The notes: generated by a model from the letters alone, not told the origin. 64,000 nucleotides of DNA from Paramicrobacterium sp051513965 (GCF_051513965.1 NZ_CP195847.1:930001-994000); one strand, 5' to 3'; counted from the stretch's first letter, positions 42,076 through 50,150 are shown. Made by a program: numbers and translations.

Positions 42076-42356
42076 ATGACCGTGGGCTCTGCATGGGAAG
42101 AGCGGCTCGACGAGCTCACCGCGCGTGAGCGGGAGGTGCTCGTGTATACAGGACCCGGCTGTTCAACGCGGAGACCGCCGCGGAGCTGGTCATCTCGGAG
42201 AACACCGCGCGTGTGCACGTGCTGCGCATCCTCGCCAAGCTTCAGCTGCGCGACCAGGCCCAAGCGGTCGTTCTCGCCCACCGCCTGGGCCTGGCCCCCG
42301 CGTCCGAGTGGGCAAGCGCCCTAGGTGACTTGACGAGCTGGAAAGTCAATGCTTGA
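42076..42356 (+). pseudogene. LuxR-type HTH fragment, frameshifted
   Basis: The frame from ATG 42076 reads ERLDELTAREREVLV, the first half of a LuxR HTH, and then loses sense. A second frame from about 42159 reads LFNAETAAELVISENTARV and LRILAKLQLRDQAQAVV to a stop at 42354. A small deletion with a frame change therefore splits the HTH. No receiver or sensor domain remains. Confidence 0.8.
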
Positions 42357-42365
42357 CTTGCCGAC

Positions 42366-42845
42366 ATGGAAAATGACTCTGGTTCGGGGGCCTCTGATGG
42401 CGATGCGGCGCGGGAAGCGCTGTCCGCTCTCGATGCTGATGGAGCGCGTCTGGCCCAGCGGGTCATCACGCCCTGGTGGTATCACCCGATCCTCGGCGTC
42501 ATCGTCGCTCTGATGATCTTCGGGGTTGCGTACCCAGGCGCACTCGGCTTCGGCCTCGTCGCGATCGGAGTCATCGGGATCGCGCTTCTCGTCCGGGTGT
42601 ACACGCTTCGCACGGGGGTCTGGATCTCGCGGGCCGCCGGCCCCTCCACCCGGCAACTCCAGCGCGTCCTCATGGTCATCAACATCGTCTTGATGGGGAC
42701 GGCGCTTGCTTTGCGCGTGACGGAACCCGCACCCTGGTGGGCTCTCCTACCTGCGCTGTCGGGCCTCTTCGCGACGTGGGTCATGGGGCGTCACTACGAC
42801 CGTGAGCTCCGCCGAGAGCTGGCAGGATCGGCGACCGGACCGTGA
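42366..42845 (+). CDS. Small membrane protein, four TM helices
   Basis: 159 aa. A hydrophilic N-terminus (~30 residues) is followed by two close helices (residues ~38-78), a basic loop, and two more (residues ~95-140), ending in a charged tail. I recognise no family with confidence. Its stop overlaps the GTG of the winged-helix regulator (GTGA), an arrangement often seen for a regulator and the membrane protein it controls. Confidence 0.7.
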   Translation: MENDSGSGASDGDAAREALSALDADGARLAQRVITPWWYHPILGVIVALMIFGVAYPGALGFGLVAIGVIGIALLVRVYTLRTGVWISRAAGPSTRQLQRVLMVINIVLMGTALALRVTEPAPWWALLPALSGLFATWVMGRHYDRELRRELAGSATGP

Positions 42846-43141
42846 GCACGAAAGCGCAATTCCACGAGGTCGTCCATGCCCCAACCCGCCTGCGCATCTG
42901 TGGGTTGCTGCGCCGCGCCGAGGAATTGGAGTTCTCGGTCATTCGCGATGCGCTCGAGTTGAGCGATGCGAATCTTTCGAAGAACCTCGCCGTCCTCGCC
43001 AACGCGGGCCTGGTCTCCGTGCGCAAGGAAGCGTCGGAGAAGCGGTCCGATGCGCGCCGACTGACCTGGGTGGCGCTGACTGGTGCTGGTCGCGAGGTCG
43101 TCGAGCAGCACCTGGCTGCGCTCAGAGCGATCGCCGGGTGA
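42842..43141 (+). CDS. Winged-helix transcriptional regulator (ArsR/MarR-like)
   Basis: 99 aa. HAPTRLRICGLLRRAEELEFSVIRDALELSDANLSKNLAVLANAGLVSVRK (split here) gives a full winged helix with the recognition helix at SDANLSKNLAVL, then a beta-wing with RRLTWVALTGAGREV. Typical of the short one-domain regulators paired with DUF-type membrane proteins. No sensor Cys is near the helix. Translationally coupled to 42366. Confidence 0.82.
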   Translation: MSTKAQFHEVVHAPTRLRICGLLRRAEELEFSVIRDALELSDANLSKNLAVLANAGLVSVRKEASEKRSDARRLTWVALTGAGREVVEQHLAALRAIAG

Positions 43142-43198
43142 ACACTGGCGTCGCGGCCGCGCGCGCCCCGGTCTGCTGCCCGACGTAATGCGGATCGA

Positions 43199-44199
43199 CT
43201 AGTTGTATGAGGCCAGGACGTTGTTGACACGCAATGGTGTTGCGGACGCGGGCGGCTTTCCACCGTGGGCTCCGTGGGGCCGGTGGTAGTTGTAGTGCTG
43301 ATTCCAGGTCGCGAGCGCGTTCACGCGTTCGGTCTCTGAGTTCCAAGTTCGTGCGTAGAGGAACTCCTCGGCCAGGATGCGGTTGTAGCGCTCGACCTTG
43401 CCGTTGTGCTTCGGCGTGTACGGCCTCGTGCGCCGGTGCTGCGAGCCGCCGAGAGCGGCTGCGAATGCTTGGGCGCGGTAGCAGGCGCCGTTGTCGGTGA
43501 TGATCCGCTCGATCTTCGCGATGCCGTGCTTGGCGAACCACTCGCGCGCTCGGTCGAGGAACGCGATCGCCGTCGTTGCTTGCTCGTTCTCGAGGGCTTC
43601 GGTGTAGGCGAGGCGGGTATGGCCGTCGATCGCGGAGTGCAGGTAGACGTAGCCGGTGCGCGCACCTCGCTCCTTCGTGCGTGCGACGGCTCTGGCCTCA
43701 GCGCTGTCTCTTCCGTGCACGCGCCAGCCGCCGCCGTCCGGGATGCGGCCGGTCTTCTTCACGTCGAGATGCACCATGTGCCCGGGGCGCTCGGCGATGA
43801 TCTTCCGTGGAGCGCGGTTGGCCTCTCCGTTCGGATCGATGAATTTCCTCCGGTTCAGGCCGAGCTGGGCGAGTATCCGGGTGATGGTGCGGCGGCCGAG
43901 CGGTCTGCCCTGCTGGGCGAGCTCGAAAGCGATGCGAGATGCGGACCATTTGTGCTCACGCCGCATCGACTCGATTTGCTCGACGAGGGCCCCTGGTGTG
44001 GCGGTCGGCTGCCGAGCTGGAGCTGATGAGCGGTCGAGGAGCCCCAGCTCCCCGAACTTCTTGTAGCGGTTTACCCACTTCGATGCGGTCGCCCGAGAAA
44101 TCCCCATCTCAGCAGCCACGTGCGCGATCGGGCGAGTGCGGCGCGTTCGATGAGTCGCTTACGGCCTTCGGGGGTGAGCGGGGCGTTTCGGTGGGTCAT
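43199..44199 (-). mobile_element. IS481-family insertion sequence, frameshifted transposase
   Basis: The transposase has the N-terminal HTH (MGISRATASKWVNRYKKFG), the DDE integrase core (HLDVKKTGRIPD; ITDNGACYRA; HNGKVERYNRILAEE) and the usual C-terminus RVNNVLASYN-stop. The natural start is ATG 44199 (MTHRNAPLTPEGRKRLIER), but one base appears missing near 44140, so that frame does not join the main frame from about 44119. It is either inactivated or starts internally at 44119. I could not define terminal inverted repeats by eye, so the ends of the element are unmarked. Confidence 0.85.
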
Positions 44200-44240
44200 C
44201 GCAGCCAAGAGGCAACCCTCGTCTGACGCGGCGGCACCCG

Positions 44241-45173
44241 TCACGACGCCTCGATGAGACGTCGAACCGTGTCGTATGCCGGTTTGGGCGTGTAGTCGTC
44301 GCGGAGGAGCCCGAATCCGTTCTGCCAGTTGCCGTCGCTGATCCCGTCGCGGAGCGAGAACAACTCGTACACGCTCACCTCGCCGGTCGCGGCTACGGCC
44401 TCTGCGACGGCGTGCAGGATGCGTGCCTGCTTCTCCTCATCGCGGGTTGCACCGGTGGGCCAGCCGGTCTCGGTCACATGGATCGGCGTTGCCTCGGAGA
44501 TTCCGACGTCGCGGGTGACCTGTCGCAGAGTGCGGACGAGAAACTGTGCCCCTGCGCTGACTTTGTCTTCTGGGATGGGGTGGAAAACGTCGGGGAACAT
44601 GTCTAGGCCGATGAAGTCGAGTCGGGCTGTCGAGTCCGTCCCCAAAGCATCGGCCATCCTGGTCCAGAACGCGGGGTCGGCGACTCCGGCGCAGTTCACG
44701 CCGATTGCGACATTCGCGTCGAGGCGGTCGCGTTCCTCGATCCCGGCCGCGACGCCCGCGCCAACTGCCTCGAAGCAGCCAGGGAAGCCACCGTCCTGTG
44801 GGTACGGCACGTTGAGTTCTTCGCCGACCTGGACCTTCCCACCGCCCCACGCGGCAACGTCCCGGACGGCTTGGCGGACGAACTCGGCGTAGCCGGAAGG
44901 GTCGGGCTCGGTGGCGCGATAGCACGCAGTGAGGTCGATAAGCCGGCCGCGCCCGATGTAGTTCCCCGGGTCGGCGGGCGTCGCATCGACGCCGGGTTCG
45001 GGTGCTCCGACCCCGCGGTAGTGCCGATAGCAGCGGATATAGAACTGCGCCGCATCGCCCTGCAACCGGTCAAGGCCAGCGCGTGTGCGCTCGACGTCTT
45101 CTGGCGGCGTCGCCAACGGGGTCAGATCCACCAGATCCGCCGCAACCACACCGGGCCAGATTCCAAACAACAT
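44241..45173 (-). CDS. TIM-barrel glycoside hydrolase-like protein
   Basis: 310 aa from ATG 45173, with GAGGAG 6 nt upstream. EELNVPYPQDGG and HVTETGWPTGATRDEE place two Glu at the ends of beta strands 4 and 7 of a (beta/alpha)8 barrel, the acid/base and nucleophile positions of clan GH-A enzymes. No signal peptide, so it would act in the cytoplasm. Exact family and substrate are unclear. It is divergent from padR, and two palindromic sites between them suggest PadR control. Confidence 0.72.
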   Translation of the reverse strand: MLFGIWPGVVAADLVDLTPLATPPEDVERTRAGLDRLQGDAAQFYIRCYRHYRGVGAPEPGVDATPADPGNYIGRGRLIDLTACYRATEPDPSGYAEFVRQAVRDVAAWGGGKVQVGEELNVPYPQDGGFPGCFEAVGAGVAAGIEERDRLDANVAIGVNCAGVADPAFWTRMADALGTDSTARLDFIGLDMFPDVFHPIPEDKVSAGAQFLVRTLRQVTRDVGISEATPIHVTETGWPTGATRDEEKQARILHAVAEAVAATGEVSVYELFSLRDGISDGNWQNGFGLLRDDYTPKPAYDTVRRLIEAS

Positions 45174-45186
45174 GACGAACTCCTCA

Positions 45187-45230
45187 CTAGCCGTATACGG
45201 GCAACTGAAACCATAGCCGTATACGGCTAT
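45187..45230. promoter_or_regulatory. Twin operator palindromes for the PadR regulator
   Basis: ATAGCCGTATACGGCTAT (45213-45230) is a perfect 18-bp palindrome. A second, AGCCGTATACGGGC (45189-45202), shares its core with the centre 26 bp away. Both lie between the divergent glycosidase-like and padR genes, and the perfect one sits just upstream of the padR -10 box. Confidence 0.75.
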
Positions 45231-45236
45231 CTCCGC

Positions 45237-45242
45237 TAGTCT
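45237..45242 (+). promoter_or_regulatory. -10 box (TAGTCT) for padR
   Basis: TAGTCT ends 6 nt before ATG 45249. The intervening GGAGCG is too close to act as a good ribosome site. Confidence 0.55.
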
Positions 45243-45248
45243 GGAGCG

Positions 45249-45803
45249 ATGCCGACCAGCGCGCTCGCCAACCCGCTCGTTCTGCCGATCCTGGGGCTGA
45301 TGGCCGAGCAGCCCCGGCACGCCTACGCCCTCTTCAGCGAGCTGCGCTCGCGTTACGCCTACATCGGCGCGCGGAACTCAACCGTCTACACACTGCTCAA
45401 CACACTCGTAGAGGCCGGCTGGCTGCGCTCGAAGCAGGAAGACGCAGACCGACAGGTATTCCAGCTCACCCCGGCTGGCCGACAGGCTCTCGCCGAGCGC
45501 GTCGAGCGCCAGGTTCGGGACGGCGCTCTAGGCGACCGCACCGCATTCATGGTCGCGCTGGCCTACCTCGGAATCCTCGTCCCGGCCGAAGCAGCAGCCG
45601 CACTGCAAGGACGCGTCGACCGCATCCATCGCGAAGAAGAGCGCCTGGAAGGCGCGCTAGACCAAGCGGAGAACATCCCCGAACTGCACATGATCGAGAC
45701 CCACTACTACCGCGACCAGCTCGACCACGAACGCTCATGGCTGGAAGCGATCATCCGCCGCATCCGCTCCGGTTCCCTTGCCTGGCCAAGCCGGACAAAC
45801 TAA
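45249..45803 (+). CDS. PadR family transcriptional regulator
   Basis: 184 aa. N-terminal winged helix: ILGLMAEQPRHAYALFSELRSR, then NSTVYTLLNTLVEAGWLRS and a beta-wing RQVFQLTPAGRQAL. The C-terminal helical domain (Vir_act_alpha type) serves dimerisation and effector binding. It probably represses itself and the divergent glycosidase-like gene through the palindromes at 45187-45230. Confidence 0.88.
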   Translation: MPTSALANPLVLPILGLMAEQPRHAYALFSELRSRYAYIGARNSTVYTLLNTLVEAGWLRSKQEDADRQVFQLTPAGRQALAERVERQVRDGALGDRTAFMVALAYLGILVPAEAAAALQGRVDRIHREEERLEGALDQAENIPELHMIETHYYRDQLDHERSWLEAIIRRIRSGSLAWPSRTN

Positions 45804-45851
45804 CCACATCGCCCTGCTCACGGAGTGACGCGACTCGCTTGTCGATCGGCA

Positions 45852-45899
45852 ACCGTGCACGAGGTCCCCGTCAACAACCTCATGGCCAGCAACAACTAG
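45852..45899 (+). pseudogene. 3' remnant of an IS481-like transposase
   Basis: The last 16 codons read ...VPVNNLMASNN-stop, matching the transposase C-terminus VNNVLASYN seen at 43199. Nothing upstream in frame belongs to a transposase, so only the terminus survives. Based on a short match; moderate confidence. Confidence 0.55.
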
Positions 45900-45956
45900 T
45901 CGAAGATGATCGCCTCGGCAGACGACACCGCCATTGATCTTCGCGAGGGTGGAGGC

Positions 45957-46373
45957 ATGTCCCTCACCGTCGAACCTTCAAACCTCACGAAGGCCTACGG
46001 CGGCCGCATCGTCGTCGACGGTCTCGACCTGCGCATCCCTGAAGGCAGTGTCTACGGCTTCCTCGGGCCGAATGGCTCGGGCAAATCGACGACCATGAAG
46101 ATGCTGCTCTCGCTCATCCGTCCCACCAGCGGCGAGGTCGAGGTGCTGGGCCAGCCGATGACCCGCAGCACCCGGCGGCAGTTGCCGGGCGGTGTCGGCT
46201 CGCTCATCGAGACTCCGCCGGGGTATGCGCACCTGACCGGCGCGGAGAACATGCGCATCGTTCAGCGCCTGCTCGGCCTCGACGACGCGCAGGTCGACTT
46301 CGCGGTCAAGACCGTGCGGATGTCATCGTCCAGCTCGGCTTCGCCTACTGGGAAGGTCTGCAGTGGCCTCTGA
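45957..46373 (+). pseudogene. ABC transporter ATPase, 3'-truncated
   Basis: 138 aa. Starts like a complete ABC-2-type ATPase (LTKAYGGRIVVDGLDLRIPEG, Walker A FLGPNGSGKSTTMKMLL, Q-loop region GSLIETPPGYAHLTG), with GGGTGGAGGC before the ATG. The frame then runs into unrelated Ser-rich sequence before the LSGGQ signature, Walker B and H-loop, so it cannot hydrolyse ATP. The break near 46318 lies only ~80 nt before copy D of the ychF-end repeat, suggesting that recombination there removed the rest of the operon. Confidence 0.85.
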
Positions 46374-46672
46374 CGGGAGGGAGTGGACCTGGCGAACAGA
46401 TGTTTCTCGGTGTGGGGACGTGGTCGAATTCCGCTTTTCAAACTAACGTCTGGTGAGGTCGGACGGGCAACGGCTGCACATCGCCACACTCCACGTCCCC
46501 GTCGATCGGGACGTCGAGCCGTCCGAGCGCATCTACGACGGCCTAGTGTTGAGTTAGGCACTCTGTACGCGCGGCGCGAATCCTGCCCGCTGGCACGGCG
46601 TTGGTTTGATCGAAGAAGGTCTCTTGTCTACCTCCTGAACCGCTGTGCCTCTCCGAAGCTCGTGGCACTCGC
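46374..46672. other. Intergenic stretch holding copy D
   Basis: Apart from copy D (46399-46454) I see no gene; frames are short and unlike known proteins. Confidence 0.6.
46399..46454 (+). repeat. Copy D of the ychF-end repeat
   Basis: Shares its first 26 nt exactly, and 36 of 38, with copy C, then diverges; in frame it reads DVVEFRFSN-stop. The following CTAACGTCTGGT is shared, at the same spacing, with copy E. Confidence 0.65.
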
Positions 46673-47362
46673 CTACTGCAGCTTCTCAACCCTGCTCAAC
46701 CGGCCGAGCCATTCGATAAGGAGCTGGGTCTCTGCCCTGCCAAGGACGTCTGGATTCGCTGCGGCAATCTCGATGGCGATGGTGAGAGGGTCGTCGGCTC
46801 GTGTTCCCTTGCCGGTGATCGCTGAGATAACACCCTCACGGACAGCTTGAGAGAGCCCCGGGTCCGGCGCTGCCAGGATAATCTGACGCAGGGTGACGCC
46901 GATGTTGGTCACGAGGATGTGCGCGGCAGCCTGCTCAGAGGGCACCAGGAGCCGGCCCTGCTCGGCGGCCCGCGCCGTGAGCGCGCGTAGGATCTCGCTG
47001 GGACGCGACTGCGCCTCGGGGGAGTACCCAGGGCGGACCTTCCCGTACATCAGCGTGTAAAACCCGGGGTTGGCCAGGCCGAAGGCGACGTGGGCGTCCC
47101 AACCGGCGCGGATGTCCTGGATGGGGTCGCCGGAGGACTCCATCGACGACTTCTCGCCCAGGTAGAGGTCGAACCCGTGCGCGATGACAGCGTCGATCAG
47201 TCCTTGCTTGGAGCCGAAGAAGTGGTAGAGCGTCGGCATCTTCACCCCGACCGCCTCACAGACCGCTCGCAGGGAGAAGTCCTCGCCGGGAGAGGCGGCA
47301 ATGAGGTCCGCGGCCGCCAGGATCATCCGCTCCCGTGTATCGCTTGTCGGCGTTCCTGTCAT
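46673..47362 (-). CDS. TetR family transcriptional regulator
   Basis: 229 aa. The N-terminal HTH is standard (RERMILAAADLIAASPGEDFSLRAV and MPTLYHFFGSKQGLIDAVIAH, split here), followed by a ligand-binding helical domain. Divergent from the SDR gene with an inverted repeat between, so it probably represses both directions. The ligand is unknown. Confidence 0.9.
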   Translation of the reverse strand: MTGTPTSDTRERMILAAADLIAASPGEDFSLRAVCEAVGVKMPTLYHFFGSKQGLIDAVIAHGFDLYLGEKSSMESSGDPIQDIRAGWDAHVAFGLANPGFYTLMYGKVRPGYSPEAQSRPSEILRALTARAAEQGRLLVPSEQAAAHILVTNIGVTLRQIILAAPDPGLSQAVREGVISAITGKGTRADDPLTIAIEIAAANPDVLGRAETQLLIEWLGRLSRVEKLQ

Positions 47363-47379
47363 GATGCTACGTTAGCTTA

Positions 47380-47396
47380 TGTATCAGAGAGATACA
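47380..47396. promoter_or_regulatory. Operator-like inverted repeat between tetR and SDR gene
   Basis: TGTATC-AGAGA-GATACA: perfect 6-bp arms around 5 nt, in the 64-nt divergent gap. A further GATACAG lies at 47410 next to the SDR start. Confidence 0.6.
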
Positions 47397-47426
47397 GTTG
47401 CATAGTGACGATACAGAGGGGGCTTC

Positions 47427-48182
47427 ATGGCTGAGCACACACTCAAGGGCAAGAACGTTCTGATCGCGGGCGGCGCGAAGAACCTCGGCGGGTTGATCGC
47501 TCGCCAGGCGGCCGAGGCTGGCGCGAACGTGGCGATCCACTACAACTCCGACTCCAGCCGCGCCGACGCCGAGCAGACGCTCGCTGCTGTCGAGGCTGCT
47601 GGAGTCAAGGGCGCTACGTTCCAGGCAGACCTCACGGTTCCGGCGAACGTGACCCGCCTGTTCGCCGACGCGGAATCGGCGCTGGGTACGATCGACATTG
47701 CGGTGAACACTGCCGGCAAGGTCCTGCGCAAGCCGATCGTGGAGACGACCGAGGACGAGTATGACTCGATGTTCGACATCAACTCCAAGGCCGCTTACTT
47801 CTTCATCAAGGAAGCCGGGAAGAGCCTCGCCGAGGGTGGCAAGATCGTCACCATCGTCACCTCGCTGCTGGCGGCCTTCACCGACGGTTACTCCACCTAT
47901 GCCGGCGGCAAGTCGCCGGTGGAGCACTTCACCCGCGCCGCGGCCAAGGAGTTCGCCGATCGCGGAATCTCCGTGACTGCGGTGGCGCCCGGTCCGATGG
48001 ACACCCCGTTCTTCTATGGGCAGGAGACACCGGAGCGAGTCGCTTTCCACAAATCACAGGCCATGGGCAATGAGCTGACCAAGATCGAGGACATCGCCCC
48101 CATCGTCCGCTTCCTCGCCACCGACGGCTGGTGGATCACCGGTCAGACCATCCTCGCCAACGGCGGCTACACCACCCGCTGA
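47427..48182 (+). CDS. Short-chain dehydrogenase/reductase
   Basis: 251 aa. Rossmann cofactor loop VLIAGGAKNLGGLIA (GGxxxLG form), NTAG at NAG position (VNTAGKVL), Ser in VTSLLAAF and Tyr-x-x-x-Lys in YSTYAGGKSPVEHF. Oxidises or reduces an unknown alcohol/carbonyl with NAD(P)H. AGAGGGGGC precedes the ATG. Followed after 15 nt by an NTF2-like gene; both are probably released by loss of TetR binding. Confidence 0.9.
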   Translation: MAEHTLKGKNVLIAGGAKNLGGLIARQAAEAGANVAIHYNSDSSRADAEQTLAAVEAAGVKGATFQADLTVPANVTRLFADAESALGTIDIAVNTAGKVLRKPIVETTEDEYDSMFDINSKAAYFFIKEAGKSLAEGGKIVTIVTSLLAAFTDGYSTYAGGKSPVEHFTRAAAKEFADRGISVTAVAPGPMDTPFFYGQETPERVAFHKSQAMGNELTKIEDIAPIVRFLATDGWWITGQTILANGGYTTR

Positions 48183-48197
48183 GAACGGAGCAGACTC

Positions 48198-48527
48198 ATG
48201 ACCGATCAGACTATTCCCGAGCCAGTGGCGTCCTTCATCGACGCCGTCAATCGCCATGACGAGGCCGCGTTCCTCGACGCCTTCACCGCCGCCGGCGCGG
48301 TCGACGACTGGGGGCGGATCTTCACCGGCCGCGATGCAATCAAGGCCTGGAGCGACAGGGAGTTCATCGGCTCCCGCGGCACGCTTGCCGTCGAGGAGGT
48401 AGACGCTGCAGGCGAGACGGTCACCGTCGTCGGCGACTGGCGCTCCAACCACGCCAACGGCCGCTCGAAATTTATCTTCGACGTCGACGGCGACAAGCTC
48501 GCGAAGATGACGATCCGCGAAGGCTAG
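48198..48527 (+). CDS. NTF2/SnoaL-like protein
   Basis: 109 aa. VASFIDAVNRHDEAAFLDAFTAAGAVDDWGR and FIFDVDGDKLAKMTIREG (in parts) fit the cone-shaped NTF2-like fold used by small isomerases, lyases and ligand-binding proteins. No specific activity can be named. Forms an operon with the SDR gene. Confidence 0.85.
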   Translation: MTDQTIPEPVASFIDAVNRHDEAAFLDAFTAAGAVDDWGRIFTGRDAIKAWSDREFIGSRGTLAVEEVDAAGETVTVVGDWRSNHANGRSKFIFDVDGDKLAKMTIREG

Positions 48528-48632
48528 AACCGACACTGGCATCTCGAGCGGGCGTCCAGCCAGATGGACGCCCGCTCGGTGTTGTTGCCTTCGAAGCAAA
48601 CGCACGACACGCATATACGAGGTTCGTCAACC

Positions 48633-49799
48633 ATGACTACCGTCCCGCTCGCCCGCACCGGGCAACGTCGATCCGAGGTCGGCCCTGTCGAGCTCTTCTT
48701 CGACCTGGTCTACGTCTTCGCTATAATCCAGCTCTCGCACCTGCTCATCGAGCATCTCTCTTGGGAGGGTGCAGCCCAGACTATCGTGGTGTTCGCCGCG
48801 GTGTGGTGGGGTTGGAACTACACCGCTTGGGCGATGAACTGGCTGGATCCGAGCCGCACCGCGGTGCAGCTGCTCTCCGGGGTGCTCATGCTTGCCGCGC
48901 TGGGCATGTCGATCGCCATTCCTAGTGCCTTCGGCGACGGAGCCTGGTTGTTCGTCGGGTGCTATCTATTCATGGGCATCCTTCGTCCGGTCTTCATGAT
49001 GATCGCCTACCGCGGAAACCAGCTCGCAGCCAACTACCGCATGCTCCTGCTGTGGACCCTCCTGGCCGGCATCTTCTGGGCCCTCGGTGCGGCACTGCCC
49101 CTCGAGTGGCGGCTGGGTCTCTGGTTGATTGCGGTGCTCATCGACTACGCGGCCCCGCTGGCCCACTACCGGATCCCCGGCATCGGGGCGGCACCCATGC
49201 ACCAGTGGGACACAGACGCCGAGCACCTGGCCGAGCGCAACCGTCTCGTCTTCATCATTGCCCTCGGCGAGTCCATTCTGCTCATGGGCGGCAGCATCGT
49301 GTCCCACGGCCAGCTTTCTCCGTCGCTCGCCCTGAGCATGCTCGTCGGCTTCGCGTCCCTGTTCGTGCTTTGGTGGAACTACTTCGCCCTTGCTGGGCCT
49401 GATACTCGCGGTGGGGACTCGTCGACCGGGGCTCTCCGGTCGGCCTATGCCTACGCGCATGCCTTCATGGTCCTGGGTGCGATCCTCGTCGCCGTCTCCA
49501 TCGAGCTGCGACTCTCCCATGATCACCTCACGCCCGCAGTCGTTATCGTGACGGCAGCAGGTCCGCTCGTCTACCTGGCGGGGAACCTGTTGTTCCTCCG
49601 GTCCCGGTTCGGACGCCTCGCGCGGTCCCGGTTCATCGCAGCAGCCGTGCTGGTGGTGATCACGATCGCCGCGATGCTGCTAATCGATCACGTGCCGGTG
49701 ATTGCCTTGAGCGTCGCCGTGCTCGCCGTGACGGCTATTCTCGCCGCCCACACCGCGTACACGACATCGAAACAGTCGGCGCTCGATAACCGGCGATGA
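48633..49799 (+). CDS. Low-temperature-requirement A (LtrA) family membrane protein
   Basis: 388 aa from ATG 48633; GAGGTTC lies upstream. The family hallmark VGPVELFFDLVYVFAIIQLSHLL is at the N-terminus; about ten membrane helices follow, with HLAERNRLVFIIALGESILLMG as the second conserved block. Named from Listeria; the transported or sensed molecule is unknown. 105 nt after the NTF2-like gene, so it may share the TetR-controlled transcript. Confidence 0.9.
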   Translation: MTTVPLARTGQRRSEVGPVELFFDLVYVFAIIQLSHLLIEHLSWEGAAQTIVVFAAVWWGWNYTAWAMNWLDPSRTAVQLLSGVLMLAALGMSIAIPSAFGDGAWLFVGCYLFMGILRPVFMMIAYRGNQLAANYRMLLLWTLLAGIFWALGAALPLEWRLGLWLIAVLIDYAAPLAHYRIPGIGAAPMHQWDTDAEHLAERNRLVFIIALGESILLMGGSIVSHGQLSPSLALSMLVGFASLFVLWWNYFALAGPDTRGGDSSTGALRSAYAYAHAFMVLGAILVAVSIELRLSHDHLTPAVVIVTAAGPLVYLAGNLLFLRSRFGRLARSRFIAAAVLVVITIAAMLLIDHVPVIALSVAVLAVTAILAAHTAYTTSKQSALDNRR

Positions 49800-50047
49800 C
49801 CTGGCAACCTCTATCTGAGATCCTTCTGCGCCCGATCGCGGTGCTCAGGAGCGAGCGACGCGCTTTGCTTTTCAATTGCGATCCTCGGTCATAGCTGGCC
49901 GACCGCATCGCGGTGAGAATGCTCCTTTGCGTCGCCGGTGGCTATGCGCACCTGGTCTCGGCCGTGCACTGTACGAACGGATCAGAGCAACGCTCTGACC
50001 CGCGGGATGATTAGCGCTGGCAACTTGACTACTCATCGTCAGAGGTT

Positions 50048-50097
50048 GGTTTGTAGCGGAACTCGGTCGAATTTAGGTTCGTGCTCTAACGTCTGGT
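50048..50097 (+). repeat. Copy E of the ychF-end repeat
   Basis: Shares CGGAACTCGGT with copy B, GGTCGAATT and, 12 nt later, CTAACGTCTGGT with copy D. In frame it reads NSVEFRFVL-stop. The most decayed copy and the proposed right limit of the array. Confidence 0.55.
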
Positions 50098-50122
50098 TGC
50101 AGCTTTACGAGCCGCTTTCGTG

Positions 50123-50138
50123 CAACTTGTACAAGTTG
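50123..50138. promoter_or_regulatory. Palindromic operator upstream of phd
   Basis: CAACTTGTACAAGTTG is a perfect 16-bp palindrome ending 12 nt before the antitoxin ATG, as expected for an autorepressed toxin-antitoxin operon. Confidence 0.7.
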
Positions 50139-50150
50139 TACGATGAGCCC

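Larger units (their letters stand above)
49800..50150. other. Intergenic stretch holding copy E and the phd promoter
   Basis: No gene found. Contains copy E of the ychF-end repeat (50048-50097) and the palindromic operator at 50123. Confidence 0.6.

Noticed and set aside
41585..42094. 169-aa minus-strand frame
   Set aside because: It reads through the 46-bp tandem repeat and copy C, has Arg/Pro/Ser-rich composition and no homology signs.
43142..44240. Terminal inverted repeats of the IS481 element
   Set aside because: No convincing matching ends found by eye, so element boundaries were not claimed.
38193..50097. Classical integron cassette array
   Set aside because: No intI and no attC-type imperfect hairpins; the repeats match the end of ychF.
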